The notes under the pieces: model-generated | The model's input: only the letters and a program-made list of their open reading frames with translations | Told to the model about the DNA's origin: nothing | The model's database searches: none | Shown: positions 32,326 to 40,580 of the stretch, piece by piece | Numbering within the stretch: position 1 is the first letter of the stretch | How the letters are laid out: each line of letters starts with the position of its first letter | Program-made: the position numbers and the translations under genes | Source of the DNA: Bacteroidales bacterium | Lineage (GTDB): Bacteria > Bacteroidota > Bacteroidia > Bacteroidales > P3 | Direction of reading: 5' to 3' | NCBI GenBank assembly: GCA_017479385.1 | Contig: JAFVCE010000014.1 | Span: 1 to 64,000, forward strand | Length of the DNA: 64,000 nt

Positions 32326-35300
32326 ATGAACGACCAAAATTCGATACTCGACAGCCTCGACAGGTTCATTCGGAAATACTATAAGAACCTCGTAATCAAA
32401 GGGTTGATATATTCCGCCGCTTTGCTTCTCACACTTTTTGTGGTTGCGGTGCTGGTCGAGCATTTTGGCTATTTTGGCACCGTGGTGAGGGCTGTCATTT
32501 TCTGGACATTCATTGTTGCCGTGGTTGCAACAGTGGCTTTTTTGGTAGTCAGTCCATTGCTCAAAATGTGGAATCTTGGCCCTCGCCTCAGCCGCTCTCA
32601 GGCTGCCGTCATTGTGGGCCGACACTTCCCCGAAGTGGCCGACAGGTTGCTCAACCTTCTGCAACTCCAAAGTCAAGCCCAGAGCGCCGAGAGCGACCTC
32701 CTGCAGGCCTCTATCGCACAAAAAACACAGCAACTCAAGCCCATACGCTTCGCGTCGGCCATCGACCTGCGCCGCAACCGTCGCTACCTCAAGTATGCCT
32801 TGCCGCCGTTGCTGCTCATCGTGGTAGCCCTGCTCGTTGCCCCACAGCTGGTTACTGGCCCAACACATCGCATTGTTAACTACAACACCCATTTCGAGCC
32901 CCCTACGCCCTTTGCTTTCGTGGTGCGGAACGACAGTCTGCAGGCTGTGCGCCACGACGATTTCACGCTCGAAATCGGCATTGAAGGCGACGCCCTGCCC
33001 GACGAGGCCTACATCATTGTCGACGGCCGCAGCCACCGCCTGCGCCAAACCGGTCGCGATAGCTTCAGCCACACCTTTCGCAACCTGCAACGCAGCCTCG
33101 TATTCAGCCTCGAAGGCGGCGGTGTGAGTTCGCGCCAGTACGAACTCGTGGTCTTTCCAGACCCCACGGTGGCCGATTTCCAGCTCGCCCTCACCTACCC
33201 CGCATACACCCACAAAGCTGCCGAGGTGCTCTCTAACGAGGGCCAAGTGGCTGTGCCAGAGGGTACTGTGGTGCGCTGGATATTCCACACGCGCGACGCC
33301 GACTCGCTCCGCTTCTTTGTCGATTCGGCCGTCGCCACACACCCCATCGACCCCTCTGGTCGCCTCGCTCTGAGCCGCACCGTGCGCCACTCGTTCCGCT
33401 ATGGATTCAGCGTTGTGGGCCACCATGCGCCGGCTTCAGACACCCTCGCCTATGCCCTTTCGGCCATTGCCGACGCAGCTCCGCTCATTGCCGTGGCCGA
33501 AATGGTTGATTCGGCCATGCCCGAACGCTCCTTTTTCCGCGGCAGGATTAAAGATGACTACGGTTTTTCGCGCCTCGACTTCGTGGCCGAACTCACCAAC
33601 GCCACCGATACCCAGCGCCACCAACGCATAACCAACCCCATCGCCGTGGGTCAAGAGGCCGTGCAGGAATTTGCTTATACCCTCAATCTCAACGAGATAG
33701 AGCTCCTGCCAGGCGACCGTCTTGCCTACTGGTTCGAGGTGTGGGACAACGACGCAGTCAACGGGCCAAAGTGTACCGCCTCACAGCATTTCGAGCAGTC
33801 GGTCCCCACCGAGGGCGAGCTCGACCGCCAAATAGAGCAGAACAGCGCCCAAGCGCAGCACAACGCCTCGCAATCTATGCTCGAACTCAAGCAGTTACAA
33901 GAGGAAATCAACAACATGATGCGCTCGCTTGTCGACAAAAAGGAACTCACCTATCAAGACCGTCAGCAGTTGCAACAAATAGCCGAAAAGCAGCAGCAGG
34001 TGCGCGAAATGCTCAACCAAATGCAGGAGCAAATCAAAGAGAACAACCGCTTGGAGCAAAAATATAAAGACCAGAGCGACAAGTTGTTAGAGAAACAGCG
34101 CGAACTTGACCGCCTTTTCAACGAAGTGCTCGACGAAAAAATGAAGGAGACCATGCGCGAGATTGAGCGCATGATGAACGAGGCCGACAAAAAGAAGGTG
34201 CAGCAAGAGCTCGACAACCTCAAGATGACCAACGAAGACCTCGAAAAGCAGATAGACCAAGACCTCGAGCTCATGCGCCGGCTCGAGATGGAAAAACGCG
34301 TTGAGCAGACCATACAAAAAATAGACCGCCTGGCCGACGACCAGCGCAGGCTGGCAGAAGAAGCCGAGAAGGCCTCGAAAGCCGACCGTGAGGCCCTAAA
34401 AGAGCGTCAGGAGGAGCTCTCACGGCAGTTCGACGAACTCAATTCAGAACTCGAAAAAATCAAGCAAGACTACAAAAATATAGACCCCTCGCTCGACTTC
34501 AAAACCGACTCGTCGCTGCCCCAAAAAATACAAAAAGAGCAGCGTCAAGCCGGTCAAAAACTCGACAAAAACCAGTCTCGCGACGCCGCCAAGGAGCAGC
34601 GTCAAGCTGCCGACGATATGAACCAACTCTCGGAGCAAATGGCTCAGGCCCAGATGGATATGGAACAAAGCAGCCTGGCTGAGGACTCAGAGCAGGTGCG
34701 TAGGCTGCTCAAAAACCTCGTCCGCCTATCGTTCAACCAAGAAGACCTCATTGGCCAGCTCTCTGCCATCTATATTCAGGACCCCCGTTACCAGACCATA
34801 ATATCGGGTCAAAGTCGTATTAAGGTCGACTTCGGGTCGGTTCAAGACTCGCTCCGAGCCCTCGCAGCGCGCCAACTGATGGTGGCTTCGGCCATTAACC
34901 GCGAGCTCGACAAAGTCAACTCCAACATTGCCCATTCGCTCGACGACCTGCTCGACATGAACCAGTCGTTCTATGGCACATATCACAACACAAATGCCTC
35001 ATCGTCAATGCAATACAGCATGACCTCGCTCAACAATTTGGCTCTCATCCTCGCCGAGTCGCTCGACAAAATGCAGAACCAAATGCGCCAGAACAATCAG
35101 CAAAAAAAGAGCGGCAGCTGCAAAAATCCCGGCAACAAGCAGTGCTCATCGCCTGGGCAAAGCAAGCCCTCGCCCAAATCGATGAAGCAAATGCAAGACG
35201 AACTCAACCGCCAGATGGAATCGCTCAAAAAACAGCTCGACAAGCAGGGCAAAAAGCCCAATGGGCGCCACCAGTTGGGTCAGCAAAACTCTATGAGTGA

Positions 35301-35727
35301 GGAGTTTGCGCGTATGGCAGCCCAGCAGGAGATGATTCGTCGCATGATGCAGGAGTACGGCCAGGAGATGAAGCAACAGCAACCTGGCAACAGCAAGTTG
35401 ATGCGCGAAATAGACGAGATGATGCGCCAAATGGAGCAGACCGAAACCGACCTCGTCAATCGCACCATCACCAACCAAACCCTCAACCGCCAAAAACAGA
35501 TAATGACACGCCTCTTGCAGCACGAAAAGGCCGAGATGGAGCGCGAAAAGGAGCAACGCCGCGAAAGCCACGAGGCCACCGACCTCGACGCTCAACCCTC
35601 GCAGAGCGACCTCGAAAAGTATAACCGCCTGAAAGACACCAATCTCGAGCTTTTCCGCACCCTCCCACCCTCGCTCACACCTTACTACAAGGACCGTGTG
35701 TCTGATTATTTTTACCGTCTGCAGTGA
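32326..35727 (+). CDS. DUF4175-family membrane protein with long coiled coil
   Basis: 1133 residues from the ATG at 32326 (MNDQNSILDSLDRFIRKYYKN). Two transmembrane segments near residues 25-75 and a third at about 165-190 precede a large periplasmic-type region with beta domains (about 195-490). From about 500 to 800 the sequence is almost pure coiled coil, rich in Gln, Glu, Lys and Leu. A further Gln/Met-rich region and a low-complexity stretch (QQKKSGSCKNPGNKQCSSPG) lie near 930-960. The end is again helical and charged. DUF4175 homologues occur throughout Bacteroidota and other phyla; no function is established. Its long coiled coil and membrane anchor suggest an envelope-spanning or scaffold role, which is inference. 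Confidence 0.88.
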   Translation: MNDQNSILDSLDRFIRKYYKNLVIKGLIYSAALLLTLFVVAVLVEHFGYFGTVVRAVIFWTFIVAVVATVAFLVVSPLLKMWNLGPRLSRSQAAVIVGRHFPEVADRLLNLLQLQSQAQSAESDLLQASIAQKTQQLKPIRFASAIDLRRNRRYLKYALPPLLLIVVALLVAPQLVTGPTHRIVNYNTHFEPPTPFAFVVRNDSLQAVRHDDFTLEIGIEGDALPDEAYIIVDGRSHRLRQTGRDSFSHTFRNLQRSLVFSLEGGGVSSRQYELVVFPDPTVADFQLALTYPAYTHKAAEVLSNEGQVAVPEGTVVRWIFHTRDADSLRFFVDSAVATHPIDPSGRLALSRTVRHSFRYGFSVVGHHAPASDTLAYALSAIADAAPLIAVAEMVDSAMPERSFFRGRIKDDYGFSRLDFVAELTNATDTQRHQRITNPIAVGQEAVQEFAYTLNLNEIELLPGDRLAYWFEVWDNDAVNGPKCTASQHFEQSVPTEGELDRQIEQNSAQAQHNASQSMLELKQLQEEINNMMRSLVDKKELTYQDRQQLQQIAEKQQQVREMLNQMQEQIKENNRLEQKYKDQSDKLLEKQRELDRLFNEVLDEKMKETMREIERMMNEADKKKVQQELDNLKMTNEDLEKQIDQDLELMRRLEMEKRVEQTIQKIDRLADDQRRLAEEAEKASKADREALKERQEELSRQFDELNSELEKIKQDYKNIDPSLDFKTDSSLPQKIQKEQRQAGQKLDKNQSRDAAKEQRQAADDMNQLSEQMAQAQMDMEQSSLAEDSEQVRRLLKNLVRLSFNQEDLIGQLSAIYIQDPRYQTIISGQSRIKVDFGSVQDSLRALAARQLMVASAINRELDKVNSNIAHSLDDLLDMNQSFYGTYHNTNASSSMQYSMTSLNNLALILAESLDKMQNQMRQNNQQKKSGSCKNPGNKQCSSPGQSKPSPKSMKQMQDELNRQMESLKKQLDKQGKKPNGRHQLGQQNSMSEEFARMAAQQEMIRRMMQEYGQEMKQQQPGNSKLMREIDEMMRQMEQTETDLVNRTITNQTLNRQKQIMTRLLQHEKAEMEREKEQRRESHEATDLDAQPSQSDLEKYNRLKDTNLELFRTLPPSLTPYYKDRVSDYFYRLQ

Positions 35728-35731
35728 TTTT

Positions 35732-35765
35732 TTTGTTCATAATTCGAAAAAAAAGTGTAACTTTG
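35732..35765 (+). promoter_or_regulatory. Putative promoter of the anti-sigma-type ATPase gene
   Basis: TTTG at 35732-35735 and TAACTTTG at 35758-35765 are separated by 22 nt, close to the Bacteroidota -33/-7 arrangement. The ATG follows 27 nt later. Confidence 0.55.
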
Positions 35766-35792
35766 TAGCAACCTTAACCACCGTCAACGACC

Positions 35793-36248
35793 ATGCAAAG
35801 CATTACTATACAGTCCGATACAGAAAATCTGCCACAGGTCGAAGCCCTCCTGTCGCACTTCTGCGACCAGAGCCGAATCGATAATTACTATGCCACCATC
35901 AGCGTCGCCGTAATGCAGGCTGTCGAGAACGCCATAGTCCACGGCAACCTCTCGCAGCCCGACAAGCAGGTGACCGTCTGCGCGGACTACTGCCCGGGCG
36001 GAGTCTGCTTCGTGGTGAGCGACCAGGGTCAAGGGTTCGACCACACTCGCTACACCGACCTGCCACAGGCCGATAACCCCGGCACAGGCCTCTTCATCAT
36101 GCGCTCGCTCGCCGACCGTGTGGTCTTTGCCGACGGCGGTCGAACCGTCAGGCTCGAATTCTTCATACTCGGCATCGACAGCACTCGCGCGCGCAGCCGC
36201 TCCGCAGTCCTCCAACGCTTCTACGCCACCAAGATGGTCGACGCTTGA
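35793..36248 (+). CDS. RsbW-like anti-sigma-type ATP-binding protein
   Basis: 151 residues with a GHKL/HATPase-c fold of the RsbW/SpoIIAB type. N-box A-V-M-Q-A-V-E-N-A-I-V-H-G-N, G1-type D-Q-G-Q-G-F-D and G2-type G-T-G-L-F-I-M are all present. RsbW proteins bind a sigma factor or anti-anti-sigma partner and phosphorylate the latter. No STAS-domain partner or sigma factor is visible here, so the target is unknown. The family is conserved near ybeY and mnmG in Bacteroidota to my knowledge, which matches the neighbours here. ybeY starts 195 nt downstream, with no gene and no clear terminator between. Confidence 0.85.
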   Translation: MQSITIQSDTENLPQVEALLSHFCDQSRIDNYYATISVAVMQAVENAIVHGNLSQPDKQVTVCADYCPGGVCFVVSDQGQGFDHTRYTDLPQADNPGTGLFIMRSLADRVVFADGGRTVRLEFFILGIDSTRARSRSAVLQRFYATKMVDA

Positions 36249-36443
36249 TTTTCCCCGCTGCGAACCGCTCCACAAAGCCGCAGACCGCACAGCTACCCTG
36301 CCCCGAACCGTACACGCCACGCATTTTGGCTTCGCAAAACCAATTTTACGGTCTAATTGACTGAAAACAAATGTCTTGCGTGCCCAAAAACCAAAAACAA
36401 AGATTAGGCTCTAAAAAATTATCTCAACCCCGAATTAACCACC

Positions 36444-36869
36444 ATGGCAATCTATTTCTCATCCGAAGACATAAACTTCAGCCTCAAACATAAATTGAAG
36501 GTCAAAAAGTGGATTTCTGAAGTCATCCGCAAAGCCGGCTGCAGGGTAGGGGACATCTCCTACCTCTTCTGTTCCGATGCTCACCTGCTCGGAATCAACC
36601 AGACCTACCTCGACCACGACACCTATACCGACATCATCACCTTCGACTATGTTGAAGATGGCCTCATCTCGGGCGACATACTTATCAGTGTCGAACGCGT
36701 CGAGGAAAACGCACAGGCATTTGCCACCACCTTCGACCGCGAACTTCATCGTGTCATCATCCACGGAGTGCTCCACCTGCTCGGTCAAGGCGATAAAACC
36801 GAGGCCGACGCGGCCCGTATGCGTGCCCGCGAAGACGAAGCTCTCGCCCTTTGGGATGCCTTGCAATAA
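36444..36869 (+). CDS. ybeY: Endoribonuclease YbeY
   Basis: 141 residues. A single-strand-specific, zinc-dependent RNase acting in 16S rRNA 3'-end maturation and ribosome quality control. Family blocks are I-N-Q-T-Y-L-D-H-D-T-Y-T-D-I-I-T-F-D-Y, G-D-I-L-I-S-V-E-R-V, and the metal-binding R-V-I-I-H-G-V-L-H-L-L-G-Q-G-D-K. The canonical third ligand histidine of H-G-x-L-H-L-x-G-Y-D-H is replaced by aspartate/lysine (GQGDK), a substitution I recall as common in Bacteroidota. It sits directly before mnmG, with a parS-like site in the 75-nt spacer. Confidence 0.93.
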   Translation: MAIYFSSEDINFSLKHKLKVKKWISEVIRKAGCRVGDISYLFCSDAHLLGINQTYLDHDTYTDIITFDYVEDGLISGDILISVERVEENAQAFATTFDRELHRVIIHGVLHLLGQGDKTEADAARMRAREDEALALWDALQ

Positions 36870-36886
36870 CCCCTACGGTGGCTACC

Positions 36887-36900
36887 GTTCCACGTGGAAC
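36887..36900. promoter_or_regulatory. parS-like palindrome (site 2)
   Basis: GTTCCACGTGGAAC, a perfect 14-bp palindrome in the ybeY-mnmG spacer, identical to the core of site 1 at 23174-23193. Confidence 0.7.
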
Positions 36901-36944
36901 AATAACGCTAAATGCCCTAAATTCAACACTTAACACCATTCCGA

Positions 36945-38828
36945 ATGATGAAAAACCCTACATTTGATGTTGTTGTTGTCGGCGCAGGACACGCCGGTGC
37001 CGAGGCCGCCGCCGCCGCCGCTCGCCTCGGTGCTTCCACGCTACTCATCACGCAGAACCTCGACACCATCTGCCAAATGTCGTGCAACCCAGCCATGGGC
37101 GGCGTGGCCAAAGGCCAAATTGTGCGCGAAATCGACGCTCTTGGTGGCTGGTCTGCCATCGTTACCGACCACTCGGCGCTCCAATTTCGTATGCTCAACC
37201 GCTCTAAAGGCCCAGCTATGTGGAGCCCTCGCTCGCAATGCGACCGTATGCTTTTTTCGGCCAATTGGCGAAGGGTGCTCGAGTCGGTCGTAGGCCTTGC
37301 CCTTTGGCAGGACGAGGTTACCGACCTCATCCTCACGCCCGACGGCAGCGCCGTGGCTGGCGTCAGAACACGCATGGGGCTCTCGTTCGAAGCCCGCGCA
37401 GTGGTCCTCACCAATGGCACTTTCCTCAACGGCCGCCTCTTTGTTGGCACCCAGTCGTGGAATGGTGGGCGAATTGGCGAGAGCCCATCACTCGACCTTA
37501 CTATGAATCTGCAAGCCATTGGTTTCGAGACCGCCAGACTCAAAACTGGCACGCCGATGCGCGTTGATGGCCGAACAATCGATTTCGCTGCCCTCCAGCC
37601 CCAGCCAGGCGATGAAGACCCGGCTCGCTTCTCGTTTTCAGACACTCCGACACTTGTCGACCAGCGCCCCTGCTACATCACCGCTACCAATGAGCGCACT
37701 CATGCCGTTTTGCGCACCGGTTTCGACCGCTCACCCATGTTCACAGGCCGCATTCAAGGTCGGGGACCGCGCTATTGCCCCTCCATCGAAGACAAGATTG
37801 AGCGCTTTTCTGACAAAGACCACCACCAGATTTTTGTCGAACCCGAGGGCCGCAACTCGCAGTCGTGGTACCTCAATGGGTTCTCTTCGTCGCTCCCGCT
37901 CGACGTCCAGCTCGATGCCCTCCACACCATCGTAGGCTTCGAGAATGCACGCATTTTCAAGCCTGGCTACGCCATAGAATACAACTATTTTCCGCCCACA
38001 CAGCTATCCTATACGCTTGAAACCAAGCGCGTTGCAGGCCTCTATTTTGCGGGCCAAATCAACGGTACCACGGGCTACGAAGAGGCTGCCTGCCAGGGGC
38101 TGATGGCGGGCATCAATGCCGCCCTCAAGGTGCAAAATAGGCCGCCTTTCATACTCAGCCGCACCGAGGCCTACATCGGAGTGCTTATCGACGATTTGGT
38201 CACAAAAGGCGTCGACGAGCCATACCGTATGTTCACCTCGCGCGCTGAGTATCGCATTCTGTTGCGGCAAGACAACGCCGACCGCCGACTAACCCCGTTG
38301 GCCGACGCCATTGGTATGGCCCCCGAAGGGCGCATGGCGAGGGTGGGGGAGAAGTGTCGCGCTATCGACAACCTGCGCCATCTGCTGGCCCAAACGCCAG
38401 TGTTGCCCTCCGAGGCCAACGATATGTTGCGCCGGTTGGGTACGCCCGACATCCAACAAAAGGTGCGCCTCGAGGCTCTGCTGCTTCGCCCCGAGGTGAC
38501 GCTCGCCGACCTCCGAACCGTCTCGCCCGACCTCGACAATGCGCTTTGCGCCCTCCCCACAACGCTGTGTCGCGAGGTGGCCGAGGCGGTCGAAATCGAG
38601 GTCAAGTACAGCCGTTACATCGAGAAGGAGCGCGAGGTGGCTGGCCGCATTTTGCGTTTCGAGGAGGTGGAGTTGCCCCACGATTTGGATTACTTCGCCC
38701 TCAAGGCCCTCAGCTACGAGGCTCGCGAGAAGCTAACCTCGCACCGTCCTCGCACCCTCGGGCAGGCGTCGCGCATTAGTGGTGTGTCGCCAGCCGATGT
38801 GGCGGTACTCATGATGTTGCTCAAGTAG
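36945..38828 (+). CDS. mnmG: tRNA uridine-5-carboxymethylaminomethyl modification enzyme MnmG (GidA)
   Basis: 627 residues. The FAD-dependent partner of MnmE, which installs carboxymethylaminomethyl at the wobble uridine of tRNAs. The N-terminal dinucleotide site [13 protein letters not shown] is followed by [38 protein letters not shown] and the C-terminal Y-S-R-Y-I-E-K. Full length. In many bacteria this gene lies near the replication origin, consistent with the nearby parS-like sites. It ends before a terminator that overlaps a copy of the dispersed repeat. Confidence 0.97.
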   Translation: MMKNPTFDVVVVGAGHAGAEAAAAAARLGASTLLITQNLDTICQMSCNPAMGGVAKGQIVREIDALGGWSAIVTDHSALQFRMLNRSKGPAMWSPRSQCDRMLFSANWRRVLESVVGLALWQDEVTDLILTPDGSAVAGVRTRMGLSFEARAVVLTNGTFLNGRLFVGTQSWNGGRIGESPSLDLTMNLQAIGFETARLKTGTPMRVDGRTIDFAALQPQPGDEDPARFSFSDTPTLVDQRPCYITATNERTHAVLRTGFDRSPMFTGRIQGRGPRYCPSIEDKIERFSDKDHHQIFVEPEGRNSQSWYLNGFSSSLPLDVQLDALHTIVGFENARIFKPGYAIEYNYFPPTQLSYTLETKRVAGLYFAGQINGTTGYEEAACQGLMAGINAALKVQNRPPFILSRTEAYIGVLIDDLVTKGVDEPYRMFTSRAEYRILLRQDNADRRLTPLADAIGMAPEGRMARVGEKCRAIDNLRHLLAQTPVLPSEANDMLRRLGTPDIQQKVRLEALLLRPEVTLADLRTVSPDLDNALCALPTTLCREVAEAVEIEVKYSRYIEKEREVAGRILRFEEVELPHDLDYFALKALSYEAREKLTSHRPRTLGQASRISGVSPADVAVLMMLLK

Positions 38829-38866
38829 GCTTTTTGGTCGAATCGTAAATGGGTGATATTCAAGCG

Positions 38867-38896
38867 CTGTTCGACCTCAATACGACCCTAACCCCT
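38867..38896 (-). repeat. Dispersed 3'-end repeat, copy R2
   Basis: Starts 39 nt after the mnmG stop. The plus strand reads CTGTTCGACCTCAATACGAC, then CCTAACCCCT. It shares 28 of 30 bases with R1 in the opposite orientation, and its end forms the 5' arm of the mnmG terminator. Confidence 0.8.
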
Positions 38897-38934
38897 CCCT
38901 GACCCGTGTATGGGTCGGAGAGGGCCTTTTTTTT
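38893..38934 (+). terminator. Rho-independent terminator of mnmG
   Basis: CCCTCCCTGACCC pairs with GGGTCGGAGAGGG across a six-nt loop: 13 pairs with one mismatch and one wobble. CC and eight T follow. Its first arm overlaps repeat copy R2. Confidence 0.85.
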
Positions 38935-38985
38935 GTACTCATAATTGCGCTTTTGTGGTGGGGTAGGGGAGGGGTGGAGGCGGTG

Positions 38986-39001
38986 TGTTTCACGTGGAAC
39001 A
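38986..39001. promoter_or_regulatory. parS-like palindrome (site 3)
   Basis: TGTTTCACGTGGAACA lies between the mnmG terminator and the WbqC-like gene. It differs by one base from the TGTTCCACGTGGAACA of site 1 and by one base from the B. subtilis-type site TGTTTCACGTGAAACA. Confidence 0.75.
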
Positions 39002-39007
39002 CGGGGG

Positions 39008-39658
39008 TTAAATGTCTTGGTCTATGATAGTTACGTGTCGCAGGTATCTGCCACTGTCTGGCCCGAGGTTACACAGCAGGTCTATGGCGCTGAGGTTGGG
39101 GACGAAGGGCATTCGGTCGGCAAAGACTTGGGTGTATGGTTCGAATTGGAACCCTTTCAGCGGCCGTTTGGGGCTTATCAGCTGGCGCCAGTCGTGGGCG
39201 GCTCCGGTGGGGCGTTCAAAGTCGGTTGTGAGCCTCAGGCGGCAATCGATTTTCATCTTTTTGAGCAGGAATTGCAGCAGTGCGCTGTTGAGTTCCATCA
39301 ATGTGCCGTAGCGCGCGGCGATGAGGCTTTCCAACTCGTCGCGATAGTACTGGTAGTAGGGGCTGGCCGAGTAGGCGGCGTCGAGCGTGCGCAGGTGCGT
39401 GGTGGGCCAGCAGCGGCTGTAGTCTATCCCCATTTGGCTGGTAGGGGTGTGGTTGCCGTGGGTGTAGACCACCGGCACGGTGAGGTCAAGCAGGCCTCCG
39501 CCGGTGGCTATGGTGGCGCGATTGCGGTAGGTTTGTTTTGGGTAGCTCTCGCAAGCCTCGATTTGTGCCGTAGGGTTTTGCGCCAGCAGCGCCATCAGGC
39601 TCGTTGGCGGCAGGTAAGCGGTGGCTACGAGGGGCTCGCGCCTGGCGGTTGCGCTCAT
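39008..39658 (-). CDS. WbqC-like family protein
   Basis: 216 residues. WbqC-like proteins are recognised by L-V-A-T-A-Y-L-P-P near the start, the central S-Y-P-K-Q-T-Y-R-N-R-A, L-T-V-P-V, and S-Q-M-G-I-D-Y-S-R-x-W-x-x-T-H-L-R-T-L-D-A-A-Y-S-x-S-P-Y-Y-x-Y-Y. Some WbqC members are encoded in O-antigen or glycan clusters and are thought to modify sugars or their carriers; biochemical function is not established. Its start codon overlaps the stop of the upstream 137-aa gene (ATGA), so the two are translationally coupled. The 3' end is 6 nt from parS-like site 3. Confidence 0.85.
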   Translation of the reverse strand: MSATARREPLVATAYLPPTSLMALLAQNPTAQIEACESYPKQTYRNRATIATGGGLLDLTVPVVYTHGNHTPTSQMGIDYSRCWPTTHLRTLDAAYSASPYYQYYRDELESLIAARYGTLMELNSALLQFLLKKMKIDCRLRLTTDFERPTGAAHDWRQLISPKRPLKGFQFEPYTQVFADRMPFVPNLSAIDLLCNLGPDSGRYLRHVTIIDQDI

Positions 39659-40068
39659 TGGCCTATCGAGATAGAGAGCAATTCGTCGTTTTCGAAAAAG
39701 AAGTCTATGTTGGCTTCGCCGAACGATATGCGACGCTCACCCCACAACTCGTCCTCGATGTCTTGCTCGCAGTAGTTGTTTCTAACCATCAGCTTCACAA
39801 TCTCTTTTTCGCCCAGTTCGAACACCTTCTCGCCGAGCAGTGTGCTATCCTCGTTGCTTATGTCAATGCACTGAAGATTAGGGTTTTCGCCCTCAAAGAA
39901 GAGTGTCAGACCGCGGTCGAAATAGCGCAGCACGGTGGTGGTTTCGTCGGCCGCGTTGTCAATGGTTTCAACCTCGTCGGCAGTGCCGAGCAGAGCCACG
40001 GTTTCTTCGACTGGCATACCGAAGCGGATGTTGTCAAATCCCTGTTTTATAGTGATAGAATGTTCCAT
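39655..40068 (-). CDS. Small acidic protein of unknown function
   Basis: 137 residues, strongly acidic, no signal peptide. N-terminal F-D-N-I-R-F-G-M-P-V-E-E-T-V-A-L-L-G-x-x-D-E-V-E-x-I-D resembles small SMI1/DUF-type intracellular proteins, but I cannot assign a family with confidence. It has its own -7 element 22 nt upstream. The ATGA overlap with the WbqC-like gene suggests a two-gene unit. Confidence 0.7.
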   Translation of the reverse strand: MEHSITIKQGFDNIRFGMPVEETVALLGTADEVETIDNAADETTTVLRYFDRGLTLFFEGENPNLQCIDISNEDSTLLGEKVFELGEKEIVKLMVRNNYCEQDIEDELWGERRISFGEANIDFFFENDELLSISIGQ

Positions 40069-40089
40069 TTTTGTGTTTCAATTTTGCTA

Positions 40090-40097
40090 CAAATTTA
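40090..40097 (-). promoter_or_regulatory. Putative -7 element of the 137-aa/WbqC-like unit
   Basis: The minus strand reads TAAATTTG (TAnnTTTG), 21 nt from the ATG at 40068. Confidence 0.45.
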
Positions 40098-40299
40098 CAC
40101 CTTTTTTTTGAAATGGCGGAAAAATATTCAAAAAAAGTAACTTTTTCAACCTCTGGTTATGTGCCAAAAACGCATTCACGCGGTGCTTTTTTGCCACTTT
40201 TTTGCTCCCTGCAAGTCTGTACTGCATAAAAATATTTTGTCGGTAAGTGCTTGATAACAAGTTTATTGTAATTTTCTATGTCACAAAATTCCAAATATT

Positions 40300-40331
40300 T
40301 TTGGCTATTGTCAAAAAAAATCGTACTTTTG
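40300..40331 (+). promoter_or_regulatory. Promoter of the tRNA-Lys pair
   Basis: TTTG at 40300-40303 and TACTTTTG at 40324-40331, separated by 20 nt, match the -33/-7 arrangement. The first tRNA starts 36 nt later. The rest of the 40069-40367 spacer is AT-rich and shows no gene. Confidence 0.65.
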
Positions 40332-40367
40332 CAAACTCATTCGAAGCCCGCAGAGGCCAAGATTGAT

Positions 40368-40440
40368 GACTCAGTAGCTCAGCAGGTAGAGCACATCCCT
40401 TTTAAGGATGGGGTCCTGGGTTCGAGCCCCAGCTGGGTCA
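40368..40440 (+). tRNA. tRNA-Lys (anticodon TTT), copy 1
   Basis: 73 nt. The acceptor stem is GACTCAG/CTGGGTC with one wobble, D-arm GCTC/GAGC, anticodon stem CATCC/GGATG with loop CTTTTAA (anticodon TTT), T-arm CTGGG/CCCAG with TTCGAGC, and discriminator A. CCA is not encoded. The second copy, 25 nt downstream, is identical. Confidence 0.95.
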
Positions 40441-40465
40441 CGATTTTTTGAGGTTTTATTGGATT

Positions 40466-40538
40466 GACTCAGTAGCTCAGCAGGTAGAGCACATCCCTTT
40501 TAAGGATGGGGTCCTGGGTTCGAGCCCCAGCTGGGTCA
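40466..40538 (+). tRNA. tRNA-Lys (anticodon TTT), copy 2
   Basis: Identical over all 73 nt to copy 1, from which it is separated by 25 nt. The pair probably arose by tandem duplication and shares the promoter at 40300-40331. A terminator hairpin starts 7 nt after its end. Confidence 0.95.
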
Positions 40539-40544
40539 CAAAAG

Positions 40545-40571
40545 CGCCGGAACCAAATTTCCGGTGTTTTT
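40545..40571 (+). terminator. Rho-independent terminator after the tRNA-Lys pair
   Basis: CGCCGGAA pairs with TTCCGGTG (8 bp, one wobble, six-nt loop) and is followed by five T. It ends 9 nt before the ATG of the TPR gene, so it ends the tRNA transcript or attenuates read-through into that gene. Confidence 0.7.
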
Positions 40572-40580
40572 GTATCAACC

